Translations under genes and position numbers: made by a program
In this document: piece by piece, positions 37,301-48,860 of the stretch
Position numbering within the stretch: the stretch's first letter is position 1
How the letters are laid out: each line of letters starts with the position of its first letter
The notes under the pieces: generated by a model
What the model was told of the DNA's origin: nothing
Databases searched by the model: none
What the model saw: the letters and a program-made list of their open reading frames with translations, nothing else
Assembly (NCBI RefSeq): GCF_954871325.1
Contig: NC_088777.1
Span: forward strand, 37,053,366 to 37,117,365
Length of the DNA stretch: 64,000 nucleotides
Reading direction: 5' to 3'
Origin: Gordionus sp. m RMFG-2023
Lineage: Eukaryota; Nematomorpha; Gordioida; Chordodea; Parachordodidae

Positions 37301-38617
37301 TTGGAGGGGAATAAATGTGCCTAATGTGGTTCGTATGTAGGCGTTATTGGATGGGGTGGAAGAATGGCTGTGAGTAGAAAAAATGGAAAGGGATTTAGGA
37401 AGGGGGGAGAAAGATGTTTTCCGGACTCAGGACAAATGATGCCATTGGATTTGTGTTGACCGGGTTTAGTAATTTTAAGTTTTTAGAGCATGTGGGAGTG
37501 TCCCAATATGTGGATAAGGAGAGGTTGTGAATTGAGTGAAAAGACTTGTGAAAGAGGGAAGAAATGTCAAAATAATTGTGTAGTGAATGGGGATGTGACC
37601 GAGAGTAAGAAGAAATAATCTACAGAAAATAATGTGTTGTAAAGATAAGGTTTATTAATATATTTTAGCCAAAAAAATTATGCAAGCCTAAATATTTTGC
37701 TCATAGATGAAGGAAAGACTTGGACATCATTGACAAAGTTTTAAGGTTTGTGTATTTTGGCTAAAATCTTAATTTAAAATTGGCTAAGTTAAGCTAGTTA
37801 ATAATCACTATACACAATTATAATATAACCAAAAACAATGATATATTAGATCAAATCTATTTTTTTTTAAATATTGGCTCAATCTGATTAATGGCCAATA
37901 TTGATTTTGATCTGACACAGCTACAAAATATTGAATAAAAACTAAATTAAATATAAATCAATGTTTTATAGAAAGTAAGATAAAAAATATATAAATACTT
38001 GAACCAGATTCATACCAGTCATCAAATTTTTGATTTCTTTAATTATACCAACTTTTTTAGTTTCATCATATTTTGTCATTTTAACTGTAAAAGCTGTTTT
38101 AGTTGAGCTTTGTGCTTCTTTGTCATTAGAGTTTGATTGCATATTTTGCTATTTTGTTAAATATGGGGAATCAGAGAAAAAATATATTTATTATTTTAAT
38201 AAATTATTTAACATTAATATTCTAGAAATAATTTATCAGCAAAATGTTATTGAAATAATATTAGACTTACTGCATTCATTGCAGCTATAGACAAAGGATT
38301 GAATGAACTTGCAATATCTTGTATATTTAAAGTTTTCTTATATTATAAAAAGAATAAGATATATATTTTTAAAATTTTACTTTTAATAAGGCATTCAAAT
38401 CTGCAACTTCTAAAAGATTTAAGCTAGATATTTCTTTAACCAAATCTATAATTTTTAATGAATATTGTTTTGACTCGTTATCTGAAGCAGGGATAGGAAT
38501 TAAATCATTTACATTATCTGAGGTAGAAATATTTAGGGGTTCACTCAAACTAGTTTTAGTAACAGTTGAATAAAGTTTATATTTGAAGAGATTTATTTTA
38601 ATAATATTTTTAAGCAT
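31303..38617 (-). CDS. MRPL12: Mitochondrial ribosomal protein L12 (bL12m), complete, four exons
   Basis: Exons on the minus strand are 38381-38617 (start ATG), 38271-38336, 37999-38148 and 31303-31419 (stop TGA). The introns are 44 nt, 122 nt and 6579 nt, all with GT-AG borders and agreeing phases. The product is 189 residues, close to the usual length of about 190-200. Residues 1 to about 50 are a variable, basic leader suited to mitochondrial import. Then come the dimerising N-terminal part (KIIDLVKEISSLNLLEVADL), a short hinge, and the L7/L12 C-terminal domain (TKYDETKKVGIIKEIKNL, then AKKYVESLP and EAEKLKEQLTALGA). The protein forms the flexible stalk of the mitoribosome that recruits translation factors. 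The reading frame is clean across all exons, so the gene looks functional despite the LINE and DNA transposon in intron 3. Confidence 0.96.
34010..35700 (-). pseudogene. Transposase of the Sola-like element (broken)
   Basis: Blocks follow the order of a widespread transposase: MPGIKDCVSV and IGFPKFAELRPK (35480-35640), GTHTVCVCAIHQNVKLM (35390-35440), then DQCPGIESLMGQLYELF. DYSENYSFILQDEVQGFHW with IHPFVAYY lies in 34890-35010. FSDEAASQYKNRKNF with HGKNACDGIGGTVKRL lies in 34620-34760, and WWLGYI with FLHPCGPSASF in 34180-34265. The Asp of DYSEN and of FSDEAA are likely catalytic. A TAG replaces an expected Trp near 34665 and other stops or frameshifts lie elsewhere, so it is inactive. Confidence 0.82.
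35741..35808 (+). repeat. Stray unit of the foldback tandem repeat
   Basis: The words CTTGGTCTTAATGGGTATGA, then CTTAGTCTGGGG and a G-rich tail match one tandem unit of the palindrome at 1-2483 (for example 700-760). The copy lies inside the Sola-like element, between its transposase and right inverted repeat. Confidence 0.75.
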
Positions 38618-38917
38618 TTTTAAAAAATATAAAAATTAGCGAAATTTAAGGATTGACGCGCCCGTGTAATTAGTTATAGCTGTAAATGTGATTGGGTATT
38701 TCTGAAAATGAAAATTAATTTCAGTCTTCTGCTATCAGAGGAGGAGCTATGTCGGCCTCATAGGTGCAAAGATAAAGGGAACAAGTCCGATCCTAAGGGC
38801 AAAGATGGTCTAGCGTTTATATTTGAAATGGCGGTTCAGTATCTATATAGCTATTAATTTTAGAAGGATTGACTAACTCTCAGAGTTGAGTAGGTCCTTC
38901 GGAAAGAGAATCTAAAC

Positions 38918-39072
38918 ACGGATAAATATTCTTTATAAAAAATGTATCTTAGATACAGATACTAGTATCTAATTCAAAATATCAAAAAGATACAAGATAA
39001 AAGATACTTGTATCTTTTGCTAAATAAGAGTATCTTAATTACAAGGTATCTTTATAAAATTATCACTACCAA
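38918..39072. mobile_element. MITE rich in AGATACTTGTATCT
   Basis: About 150 bases with repeated AGATAC / GTATCT words. One end reads TAGTGATAATTTTATAAAG from the right; the left end near 38920 is its imperfect inverse (GGATAAATATTCTTTATAAA). No target duplication could be fixed. Confidence 0.5.
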
Positions 39073-39074
39073 TT

Positions 39075-40500
39075 AAATTAAACAATTTTTATTATTTATC
39101 GGTGAAGAATATAACATACGCATATAATATGAATATTTACAACAATTAATTAAATATTTAATGACGATTTAATTATAATAATCAGGCAATTTAATATTAG
39201 TTTTAGCCTATTCATAGCATAGACAGGGAAAGGGACTAATATTTTTGGTGGAAGTTGAAAGATTAGTTTGCAAAAGAGTATTTAAAATAGATTAAATCAA
39301 ATCATTATTTTGTAAGATAATCAATTTTTCAAATAATTTATCATTAAGCTTTTGCTGGTTCGGCTTATTTAACATTCCAAAAGGAAATATCCTTTCAACT
39401 GGACTGATGAAGCTATTCCAGTATTATATTTAAAAAATAAATCATTAATGGAAGGATAGTAATTAAGCATTTCTAATGTATTTCAACGGTCTTTAATATA
39501 ATTTAAACTTCCAACTCTATTACTTGTATTATTGAACTCAGCAACATCACCAAAGGAAAATTAATCATCATTTTTATTAGATGTTAAATCTATTGGTGTT
39601 ACAGTTTGGTACTACATTTAGGGCTTCTTTAATAATATATTTTGAATATATTTTTTTTTATCATCCGACTCAATCCTTAGGTTCTTAAAATATGGATGTG
39701 ATAATGATGATGTCAAAGAGCCTCATTATATTCATTATCCAGCGTCTACATGAGCGGGAGGGGTAGGAACAGTTTGCATCCTATTTTTTTGAGGGGGTAG
39801 GGGTGGCGGTTTTAATGGGGGTAGGATAAATTTTTGGGGGGATTATCTATTGAATTTTGAGATGAAATAGGACAAAATTTATTGCTGTAAAAATTAATAC
39901 TTTTATTATAGAACTATTATAATACAATTCATCGATTAAATCTATATATTGCAAACAATTATACATATTGTTTTCCAAATAAAACTTTCTGCTATCCTTT
40001 TAAATTACATTTAAAAGGTTTAGATATTTCAGCAAGCTCATAAAGTTATAATAATAAATTCATTGTAAATAATGGAGGATTTAATTGAATTTATTATCCA
40101 AAAAAAAAATCCTTTAGAAAATTTTTTTTTGGGTTGGGGGGGGGGGGGGGTAGGCAAAGGTTTTTGAAGGGAGTTTGCATCCAGTGAAAATCCTGTCATG
40201 TAGACGCTGTCATTATCACAGGAAAATATTTTATCTTTTGCCCATACCATCTTGGACAGCTTCTAATAATGGTAGGCAATATTTGAAACTTAAATTTTTA
40301 AGTTTACCTAATTTCCTTTTAACCAAAAAAAGAATGGGAGCTAATTCTCCATAAAATGTACCTTCCTGTCCTTGTAGTTTGTCTAATGCAATTTCTACAA
40401 GCTTAAAACCTTACAATATTTCTCATTATAAACAATATTTTGTTCTTTAAATATCGAACATTAACTGTTATAATAAATTTATATGTGATTTATATAAGCT
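39075..40500 (-). pseudogene. hAT transposase relic split by a MITE
   Basis: Minus strand, right to left: ALDKLQGQEGTFYGEL and KYCLPLLEAVQDGM at 40260-40400, then, past the inserted MITE, SSLSHPYFKNLRIES near 39690. NYYPSINDLFFKYNT and SPVERIFPFGMLNKPNQQKL, the hAT dimerisation region, lie at 39320-39480. It is broken by several stops and shifts. Only the C-terminal half is seen. Confidence 0.78.
39740..40209. mobile_element. hAT MITE inserted in a hAT relic
   Basis: Ends CAGCGTCTACATGA and TCATGTAGACGCTG are perfect inverted repeats. They are flanked by perfect TCATTATC duplications at 39732-39739 and 40210-40217. Subterminal parts carry GTTTGCATCC and its inverse and G-rich runs, including 15 G at 40136-40150. 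No open frame of its own. Confidence 0.95.
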
Positions 40501-40509
40501 ATTCTACCT

Positions 40510-41630
40510 GGTAAAAGTAAACCACCCTCCCCTTCGAAAAATTGGTTAATCATTTTTTGACGCCCATAAATTTTAAAAATAATTTTTATTGCATCGATCT
40601 TTAATATATAATAAAAATATAATGTAAAAAAAATATATACTTTAGAACAATTATTTTATAATTGAATGATGTATAAAGTAAGTAACTAGTTACTTTTGAA
40701 AATAACTGTAACTAATAACTAGTTACTTTTGTAAAAATGTAACTAGTTATGTTTTTGCCAATGTAACGAGTAACTGTAACTAGTTATGTTTCAAAAGTAA
40801 CTAACATCACTAATAATTTAGACAAATTAGGGGAAGAGTAAGCGAAAGAATTTATAATTTTATCAATATTTAATTGTTTAAATAAATTTTTTTCCATTGA
40901 TAAAATGGCTAAAATAAGAAATGGATCTTTCATGTTACTACGAAGTCTTGCTTTAACTAGTTTAATGTTACTCATGACCCTTTAGGCAGTACATGAGGTA
41001 GTAGGCATGGTTAATAAATATTTATATAAAATTGCTAAATTAGAGAAAGCAGAAAAATTTTAAAGTAGACCATAAGGTAAAATAAGCGAATAGTTTTTCC
41101 AGTCTGTATCATAAGTCTCAGAATTATCATCAGAAGAAGAAGTAGCTAAATAATGTATTAATAAAAATATTTTAATTAAATAAATTTACAATTCTCAGAG
41201 TGACAAATCTGTAGATTCTTTAACCTCTCACGTGTATTAATTATATTCCCCGTTTTGGTCATCTTATAAATATTTTGAAACTTCAACATTTCTTCAAAAA
41301 TTTGCTTGAATTTAAATGGCAAAATTCACAGATATCCTCAATATCATGTGCAATTATTAATTTAGAATTTGTATTTTTTTTATTAACATTTTTGGGCATA
41401 TTTTGAATTTGGAAATTTGCTAAACTTCGACCAAAAATTATTAAAATGTAATAATAGACCTCCACTAATTATTTAATTCAATATCTATTAACGAGGTTGG
41501 ATCCAATATCAATCCTTCGTTATGGATGAGTGTAGTTAAAACAATAAAAGAATTCAATTTAGAAAAAAAATTTTTTTAAGTCCCCCACTCAAATTAGAAG
41601 CTGTGGTTTCCCACCCTTTGTAGTGGCCAA
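40510..41630 (-). pseudogene. hAT (TTF/DUF4371-type) relic, copy A
   Basis: The sequence from 40530 to 40990 matches copy B at 60270-60590 closely: the non-coding 3' part and the C-terminal residues [19 protein letters not shown]. Its right end near 41575-41628 (CCCACT..TTTGTAGTGGC) resembles the right end of copy B. The central catalytic part is missing or unrecognisable. A small MITE at 40665-40811 is absent from copy B. Confidence 0.65.
40665..40811. mobile_element. MITE of the AACTAGTTAC family, copy 2
   Basis: Shown directly as an insertion by comparison with copy B of the hAT around it, where the flanks run together (near 60395). It contains repeated AACTAGTTAC words and ends in AACTAACATCACT. 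Flanks TATAATTG and AATAATTT agree at six of eight bases, so the boundary may be off by a few bases. Confidence 0.7.
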
Positions 41631-41634
41631 TCTT

Positions 41635-42116
41635 TCCAAGATTCCTTTAGTTTGATAGTTCAGAAAGACTATCATTGATGGCACTTAAATAAATGTGGAA
41701 CACACGCTATTTTGTTTATTTCATGTAAAGATAAACATTTTAAATATTCTGTTATAGCCATTATTAAAATTCATTGTCAATATCATTTAATTTTACAACA
41801 TATTCAATAAATGACTTGACAAAATATTTGGGATTTCATATGTGCCTCCCAGTTCTACTCTGAAACGCCCCCCCCCCATTATAACAACCGAAAGGTTAAA
41901 AGAAGGTATCATGATCTTCAAGATCTTGTTTCATCTCAATAGTTATTTGGTCAATGGATCCTTAGGTCTCCTAGCCACTTATTTATTTAATTATGGTTAA
42001 AGATCAATGGGCAAGAACTCTCTTTTAAAATTTTTACAATCAACTTGCTGGGTCCCCATGTAACTATCTTAGTTTCCTAGGATCTCAATGAAAACTTTCT
42101 CTCTTTTATGCTAATA
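41635..42116. other. Spacer without a recognised gene
   Basis: No recognised gene. A minus-strand tail reading IDQITIEMKQDLEDHDTFF to a stop near 41900 is protein-like but isolated. A run of 10 C lies at 41868-41877. Confidence 0.4.
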
Positions 42117-42356
42117 TGGTGGTGGAAAAGGCAAAATGAATTTTTATTATTTTATTTTCTATATATTATATCTATTTTACTACAAAATATCGTCGATATT
42201 TATATAAAATTATAACAAATTTAAATAACATAAAATCTTTTCTAAAATTATAGAATAAGTTTTACAAAATAAGAATAAGAATATAAAAATATCTTGCGAT
42301 AATAAGTCAAATTTGAATATTAACTTTATAAAATAAGGAAAAGAGATCTTTCAACA
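42117..42356 (-). repeat. 3' LTR of the fossil element
   Basis: About 240 bases matching 53018-53237 in the same orientation, starting TGGTGGTGGAAAAGG and ending TTTCAACA on the plus strand. On the minus strand it is preceded by the purine-rich tract AGAAGAGGGAGAA, as expected for second-strand priming. Confidence 0.88.
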
Positions 42357-43967
42357 TTCTCCCTCTTCTAAGAAGCTTCCCCAATAGTTTGTTATAAGCT
42401 ATCATTGAGAGCTTGTTGACAAAATGATTCATCGTTTTGGCTGTTCTATTCGCATTTGATTTTATTCTTTGGTTTGTCCAAATGGTTTTTGAGTTTGTAT
42501 GTAGGTTTGTCCAAATCGTTAGCTTGATATCCTTATCATAAATTGTTTTTATCCATCGCAATTTCGTCATATAAGCTTGCTTGTTATACTCCGTTGTTAT
42601 TATTATCAATTTTCAAAATTGTTATCATCATCAATTTGTTATGAATAATTAGGAATAATAATTGATCAAATTGGATATTAGAATAAATGTATTATCGGAA
42701 TAATATGTGAAATTTGGAATAATATATGAAATTTAGAATAATGTATATAATAGAATCAAATTGAATAAATTGAATAATCGAATTTTGGAATGATAAATCA
42801 ATAAGATTATCATGTTTTTAATGTTTAATTTATTTTCGCGTTTCAGTGTTTATACATTTTTTAATATATATATTAAGTTACGTAATCTTTTAAATAAACA
42901 GGTTTTTGTTTTATATGTATTGGTCTAGAAATTGCATGGTATTTTTATTTATGTCGATACTTCCCTCCTTAAAATAATTTTTTGAGTTAGTATCATAATT
43001 TAAAAAATGTATTATAACATTCTCTTTTTCTTAACTGGTAAATGTCTTTTTATAAAACCTTTAGCTGTTTTAACTTGGAACATCATGTCACTTTTTTTGT
43101 GTGATTATGCTTTTACCCCATTTATCATCTCCTATACCAAATAAAATCTTCTATAATCAAGGTTCTATTACGTGATAGTATTATGTTATCACTAACTTCT
43201 TTTTCTTCTAACGGTTTTAATAAGTCCCATTTAATTCTAATGTCACCGATTGGTGCAACTCCTGTCGTATAATTTTGTGTGCTTCTGTAATTGAATAAGA
43301 ATTTGCCAAATCAATATTTATATTACTTTTCATGTGCGTTTTAAACGTTTTAACCATACGTTACATCTGGCCATTAAAGCTGGTGGTATGCGGACCTAAG
43401 TACATGCTTGATACCATAATCGTTGCAAAATTTCTTAAATTCATTCTTGTGAAGTTAATACCATTATCAATAACTATGGTTTCAGGTATTCCAAATAGCG
43501 TAATGGCTTTAAAAATTTCTTTTAATATAATTTGTTGTAATATTTTTGACAGGAACAAAATTGGAAATTTACTATAAGCATCGGCTATTATCAACCAATT
43601 TTTGTGAAAAACGGACCCGCATAATCTATATGCATCTTTTTAAGAGGTTTGGTTGCCGTAACCCATGGTTTTTGTATTTTTTTAGGATTGTCATGATATG
43701 TATTACAGTCGTCACAACTTTTTACTTCCATCTCAATGCCATTATTTATATCAGACCACCACATGTAATCTTTGGCTAAGGATTATTTTTTCCTGCTCCC
43801 AAACGACCTTCATGTTATGTCTGCAGTACGTTTTTTCTCATATTAGATGGAATTATAATTTTGTTGTTTTTGTAAATACAATCTTTAATTATAATTCCAA
43901 TTCAATGTTTTTATATTTCTTGTTTTTTATAGGCTCATTGTTCTTAATATCATTGATGACTTGTGAT

Positions 43968-46508
43968 TAGGCCTATTCAAAAACGTATTCGAATCGAATA
44001 GTGCATTATTCGTATTCGATTCGAATTATTCGAATAATTTTCGAATAATTGAAATGAATTTTCTTAATAAAATAAATCATACTCAAATATATTGACAAAT
44101 TTTTTTATTGCAAATTTGATTTCAAACAGAAAAAATTATAAAAATCCGATGATAAATAAATATAATCAAGTTATAAACAAAATTAAAATATTATATTATT
44201 CATTTAATTTATAATTTTAAGCCAATTTTTAAGGCAAAGTGTTTTTCTTATATTTTCTTCTTTATACGACATGCGGTTTTTTGACAACATATTAGTGCCA
44301 ACTGAGAAAAGTCTTTCACACGCAGTTGATGTTCCTTGTATAGATAAATAATCTCTTGCCATTTTTGAGAGTATGGCGATCCTATGTGCATTTGTCTTCC
44401 ACCACATTAATGGATCAGTATCACTCTTTGATCTTGGTTCACTCAGGTAAAAATCGATTTCACATAGTTGAACATAATTTTGTTTAAAAACAATGTCAAG
44501 CCTGTTTTGTTGACTTTCATCCTTATTTTGGCAGTTGTAATTATCAGCAGCTTATAAAATAAAATGATATGTATTTAAATGGGGGTAAATTAAATACCTG
44601 TATATCTGCTGTAAATCTCTTTAAACTTGTCTGTTAACCTGGATATATCAATATCATAATCAAGAGATATTGATTTAAAATATTCTATTTTGAGCCTGTA
44701 TCCAAAATTGTAGCTATTATTGCATCATCTGCAGTTAAATTGTAATAGCCCAACAATTTATCACATGCCACTTTGAAATCATTGTTAGAGGTTTTATGGA
44801 AACAAGGTTTCTCATTTTTTAAGTGTTCAAGAATTAGAATATAATAGGGTATAACCAAATTATAAGTAGGATAATTTTCCCCACAAACCATATTTGTAGT
44901 CTCATACAAAGGCAATAGGATAGATTTAATTTTTACAAGATCGTCCCATTCCTCCTGTATGTTATGTTAATAAAGTATTATTTACCTATTTATAAATTTT
45001 AGTTTACCTCTGATAATTGTTTTTCTTGAAGATTTATAATATTAGTTATAACTTCCTTAACTAATTTTTTTATAGCAGGCTTTAATAAGCCCCTTTCAAT
45101 CATTTGGTAGGTGCTATTCCACCTTATTTCACAATCCAATTTTAAAAAATTTATAGGAGGATGTAGTGAACTACATATATTTTTTAATAAATTTAATTTT
45201 TTAGGAGAATTACGTATCATCCTAATAATGTTTCGTAGTTTTAAAATTGATGGATTTAAAATTTTTAAAATTTCTTTGGATATTAAATTAATAACATGAG
45301 CAAAGCATCGAATGTGCCCTATTTTTATTGATGGATATTTTAAAGAAAATGTATCAATAAACGTTTTATTATTAGTAGCATTATCTAGATTTATATAAAA
45401 AATTTTATTCTCCAAATTATAATTTTTAATTATTTTAATAAAGGCTTTAAATATGTTTTCACCTGAATGTTGTTCATTTATTGGAGCAACATCCAAAATT
45501 ATGTTATTTATTTTAAAATTATCATCAATAAAATGAGCTGTTAACCCTAAAAAAGGAACCTGAGTTGGGCTAGACCAAATATCAGATGAAAAATTAATCT
45601 GAGTTTTATTTTTGGATATTATATCCTTTACCAACTGTTCTTTTTCTGCAAATGTATTATACATATGCAATTTAAGAGTATTGGAGCATATTGTTTTTTA
45701 GAAGAATCAAGATCATTTATAAAATTTTTAAAATCAGGTGAAGTAACAATTTTAAAAGATAGATTATTATTAATAAATAATTTTAGTAAGTTATCTTTAT
45801 AATTAATTTTTTTAGATAAAGAAAAAGGTGATATAGGCTTTAAAAAAGTGTCAATTTTATTACTGTTTTTATAGAGATGTGAATGAAACCTATTATAATG
45901 ATTAATAAGAGGCGATGTTGTTTTGCCTTTGCATTTAATAATGCTCTTGCAATGATTGCAAGCAGCCTTTTCACCATTAAGTTGATATTGATCCCATATA
46001 ATCTCTCTTTTTTGTGAAGAAATTTTGTCAACATCAACCATAACTATTTCATCAGAATCATTCTCCTCTAACATAATTAGGCTAGCTAACAATATTTTAT
46101 TATAAAGATATAATATATTTTTATATACCTTTGGTTTGTATATATTTTTATATACTTTTGGTTTGTGTAATTTTTAATATAATTAATTTTGAAAAAATAC
46201 GGGAAATTAAAATTAAAATTTTGCTAGTCTTTTTATAAACACATCACCTGTCAGATTGGTAGGTTATCAAATAGAAATGACAAATGTTAGATTTATTTTA
46301 AAAAAAAAGCAATTTATTAAATATTACGAATGATTCGTTTTATTCGAATGATTCGTTTTATTCGAATAATTCGTTTTATTCGAATCGAATAAATGATTAT
46401 TCGTATTCGAATAAAACAAATAATTTATTATTCGTATTCGTAATTATTCGTTTCTATTCGAATTATTCGAATCGAATCGAATATTCAAATTTTTTTTGAA
46501 TAGGCCTA
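43968..46508 (-). mobile_element. hAT transposon (hAT-2), the best preserved
   Basis: Ends TAGGCCTATTCAAAA and TTTTGAATAGGCCTA are perfect inverted repeats. They are flanked by perfect CTTGTGAT duplications at 43960-43967 and 46509-46516. Both ends are rich in ATTCGAAT words, like hAT-1. It lies between the RNase H and integrase parts of the LTR fossil and codes for a nearly intact transposase. Confidence 0.96.
44204..46092 (-). pseudogene. hAT transposase of hAT-2, two introns, one frameshift
   Basis: Pieces on the minus strand: 45628-46092 starts with ATG and holds a BED zinc finger (IIWDQYQL, then AACNHCK, then LINHYNRFH). 44999-45670 has SSDIWSSP, INLDNATNN and IRWNSTY. 44685-44915 and 44204-44407 follow, ending with ARDYLSIQGTSTACERLFSV. 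Two GT-AG introns fit, 44955-45007 (53 nt) and 44551-44597 (47 nt). The first matches the position of the hAT-1 intron. A single frameshift near 45665 separates the zinc-finger part from the catalytic part. A young, barely inactivated copy, or active with a sequencing error. Confidence 0.85.
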
Positions 46509-47102
46509 CTTGTGATATTTCAATATATTTATAAGTTTTATAGGTTTATCCACTAAGTCATTTGTAATTGTAATATTATCCACAACTTCATCATTACCTT
46601 TTTGTGGTAATCTTGAGAGACAATCAGGAACAACATTCTATTTTCCGGCTTTATACTATATGTTGAAATCGTAATTTCCTAAAGTTATATTCCATTTTTG
46701 AAGTCTTAAATACTGTTGTCCTTAAGTTCTTTGGTAAAAATATGAACTAGAGGTTTATGGTCAGTTGTAAATTTAATCCCAATTAAGTATTCCTGGAACT
46801 TCTTTATAGCAAACATAATAGCAAGGGCCTCACTCTCAATATTGGTGTAATTTATTTCATACTTTAATAAGGTTCTCGACGCACAAACTATTGGTTTTTC
46901 TTTGCCGTCTTTTTCAGTGTGAAATAATACAGCACCTAATTCACATTTAGATGCATCAGTTGCAATCAGGATTAAAATAAGTCAAAGCTGGAGGAAGACT
47001 AATCAACGTCTTTAGATAGTTAAAACTTTTAGGGTGTTCTAAATTCCATGCTCATTTTTCTTTGTTGACAATTTTGTAAAAGGATCATCAATTATCGCAA
47101 AG

Positions 47103-48860
47103 TAATGCTGTGAAGTAACGTCAAAAAAGTAACGCCATTCGTTACCTTCATCTAAAGGTAACGAGTAACGGTAACGCGTTTCTTTTTTTTGAGTAACGGT
47201 AAGGCAAAACGTTACTTTATATTTTTTCTTAAAAAATATCAATAAAAAGAAAAACATATTTTATTGTATTATAAAATTCTTTTATTTATTTTTTATTTAT
47301 TAATTCTTAATATTTATAATTTAAGCCGAGTTTTAATTCATATCAACCACTTCCAACATTTTTTTTTAAAATTCTCGTTGTTAAATTATCAGTCGAAATT
47401 AATATTCAATCAAAATTCAAAGTAAATATATTGATATTATTAATTAATTTATAAATTATTTTAAAAGAATATTATGTCCATAATACTTACTTCTTCAGAT
47501 GAAGAAGATTTAACCCTTCCCTGGCCCCAATTTGAATTATATTTTATACCAATTAAGAAAATTAATGGTACCAAGTCTACACTTTGTAAATGTAAATTAT
47601 ATCCCAACTCAAATATTTCAACGTCAATGTCAAGTAGCTCAAACTTAAAAAAACATTTGAAGGTAATGAATGAATTAATATATAATTATTTTAAACATAT
47701 AAAAACTTAATCATGAAATGATTTTAAAAAAATTTATTTAAATTTCATTATAGATTTTATTATTAAAATACTATATATAGAGCATCTTATTATTTAACCA
47801 TGTATTCGATAGCTACGGCTCTTTCAATTTTAGAGAGCGAAGAAAATATGCATTTGGGATATCTCACTCCCACTATAACCATTATAACATCAAAACTTAA
47901 AAAATTGGCTTTAAATAATTTTAAGTTTTGTAAGCCGCTTATTGATTCAATCCTGGAAGCCATAGATAAAAGGTAGACAGTTCAAATATTGCTTATAATT
48001 TATATTTTGACTATCATATTTTCAATAGATTCAAACACATCTATGATGATGAATATATACTATCGGCAATAATTCACCCCCTATTTAAATTGAATTGGCC
48101 CTGGATAAAATTAGAGGTCAATAAAGGAAGAATGCTGGAACTTATTTCCAGTTTGAGAAAAGATATTGATAAAGAAAGAACAGGCTTGATTCCTTTATTC
48201 AACACACACACTAGAATATTTTCAGATAAAGATAAAAAAATTTTTGATGAGGAAAAAATATCTGTGAAGATGATCTTTCAAGCTTTTTTTAAAATAAAGA
48301 TATTTCCTTAAATATTTTTATAAATTCCCCGAATTAAAATTTTTGTTTATTAAATATAACACCACTCTCCCATCCTCTGCGCCAATTGAACGTGTGTTTA
48401 GCACGGCGATAGCTGTGTTGAGTACTAAACGCTCATGATCTGATCAAAATTTTGAAAATCAATTGTTGTTAAAAATAAATAAAATATTGTTACATCAAGA
48501 TGTTATCTTATAATATATTATTTTTGTACAATTTTACTCATATTATAATTATATATGAAAATTTTTTTATAAAAAGATCTTATCTTATATGTTCTTTTTG
48601 TATAGTTTTATTTTATTATATAATGTCGGAAAAAAATAAATATTTTTTGCATTATATATAACATTTAATTTTTTAAGTAACGAGTAGCCCGTTATGTTTT
48701 TGAAAAGTCGGTAATGCGCGTTCCTTTTGTAAAATGGTAACGAGTAACGGTAACGCGTTCCATTTTCCAGATGTAACGAGTAACAGTAACGCGTTCCATT
48801 TTTCAGATGTAACCAGTAACGGTAACGCGTTTCTTTTTTGTAGTAACGTTTACAGCACTA
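47103..48860 (+). mobile_element. hAT transposon relic (hAT-3) in the LTR fossil
   Basis: Ends TAATGCTGTGAAG and TTTACAGCACTA are inverted repeats. They are flanked by perfect TCGCAAAG duplications at 47095-47102 and 48861-48868. Subterminal GTAACG / CGTTAC words are dense. Plus-strand transposase pieces are visible: a BED-like start at 47474-47710 (CKCKLYPNSN, SSNLKKHLK), a middle piece at 48090-48311, and [21 protein letters not shown] near 48370-48430. Much of the catalytic part is gone. Confidence 0.92.

Larger units (their letters stand above)
31825..37620 (-). mobile_element. LINE relic in MRPL12 intron 3, split by a Sola-like element
   Basis: Minus-strand pieces in order: a cysteine/histidine region near 37440 (CPESGKHL), the reverse transcriptase start at 36575-36808 (GYDGLRPIFFQDL, then KPNKDIRP), then after the insertion AIGTVFRRLVAK, KIDISNAFNSIRR, QQGDPLGS and YIDDG at 32891-33349. 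GGIGLRSPL follows near 32740, then a CxxC region, SRLEPTGIFRTDGKRPG and LWSRGQLLVW, which resemble a restriction-like nuclease domain, at 32030-32413. The tail GKRIREKP, near 31920, also fits this family. It is a non-LTR retrotransposon with reverse transcriptase and probable restriction-like endonuclease; the clade is uncertain. Frameshifts and stops are frequent. Without the 3.2-kb insert it is about 2.6 kb, so 5'-truncated or deleted. Confidence 0.85.
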
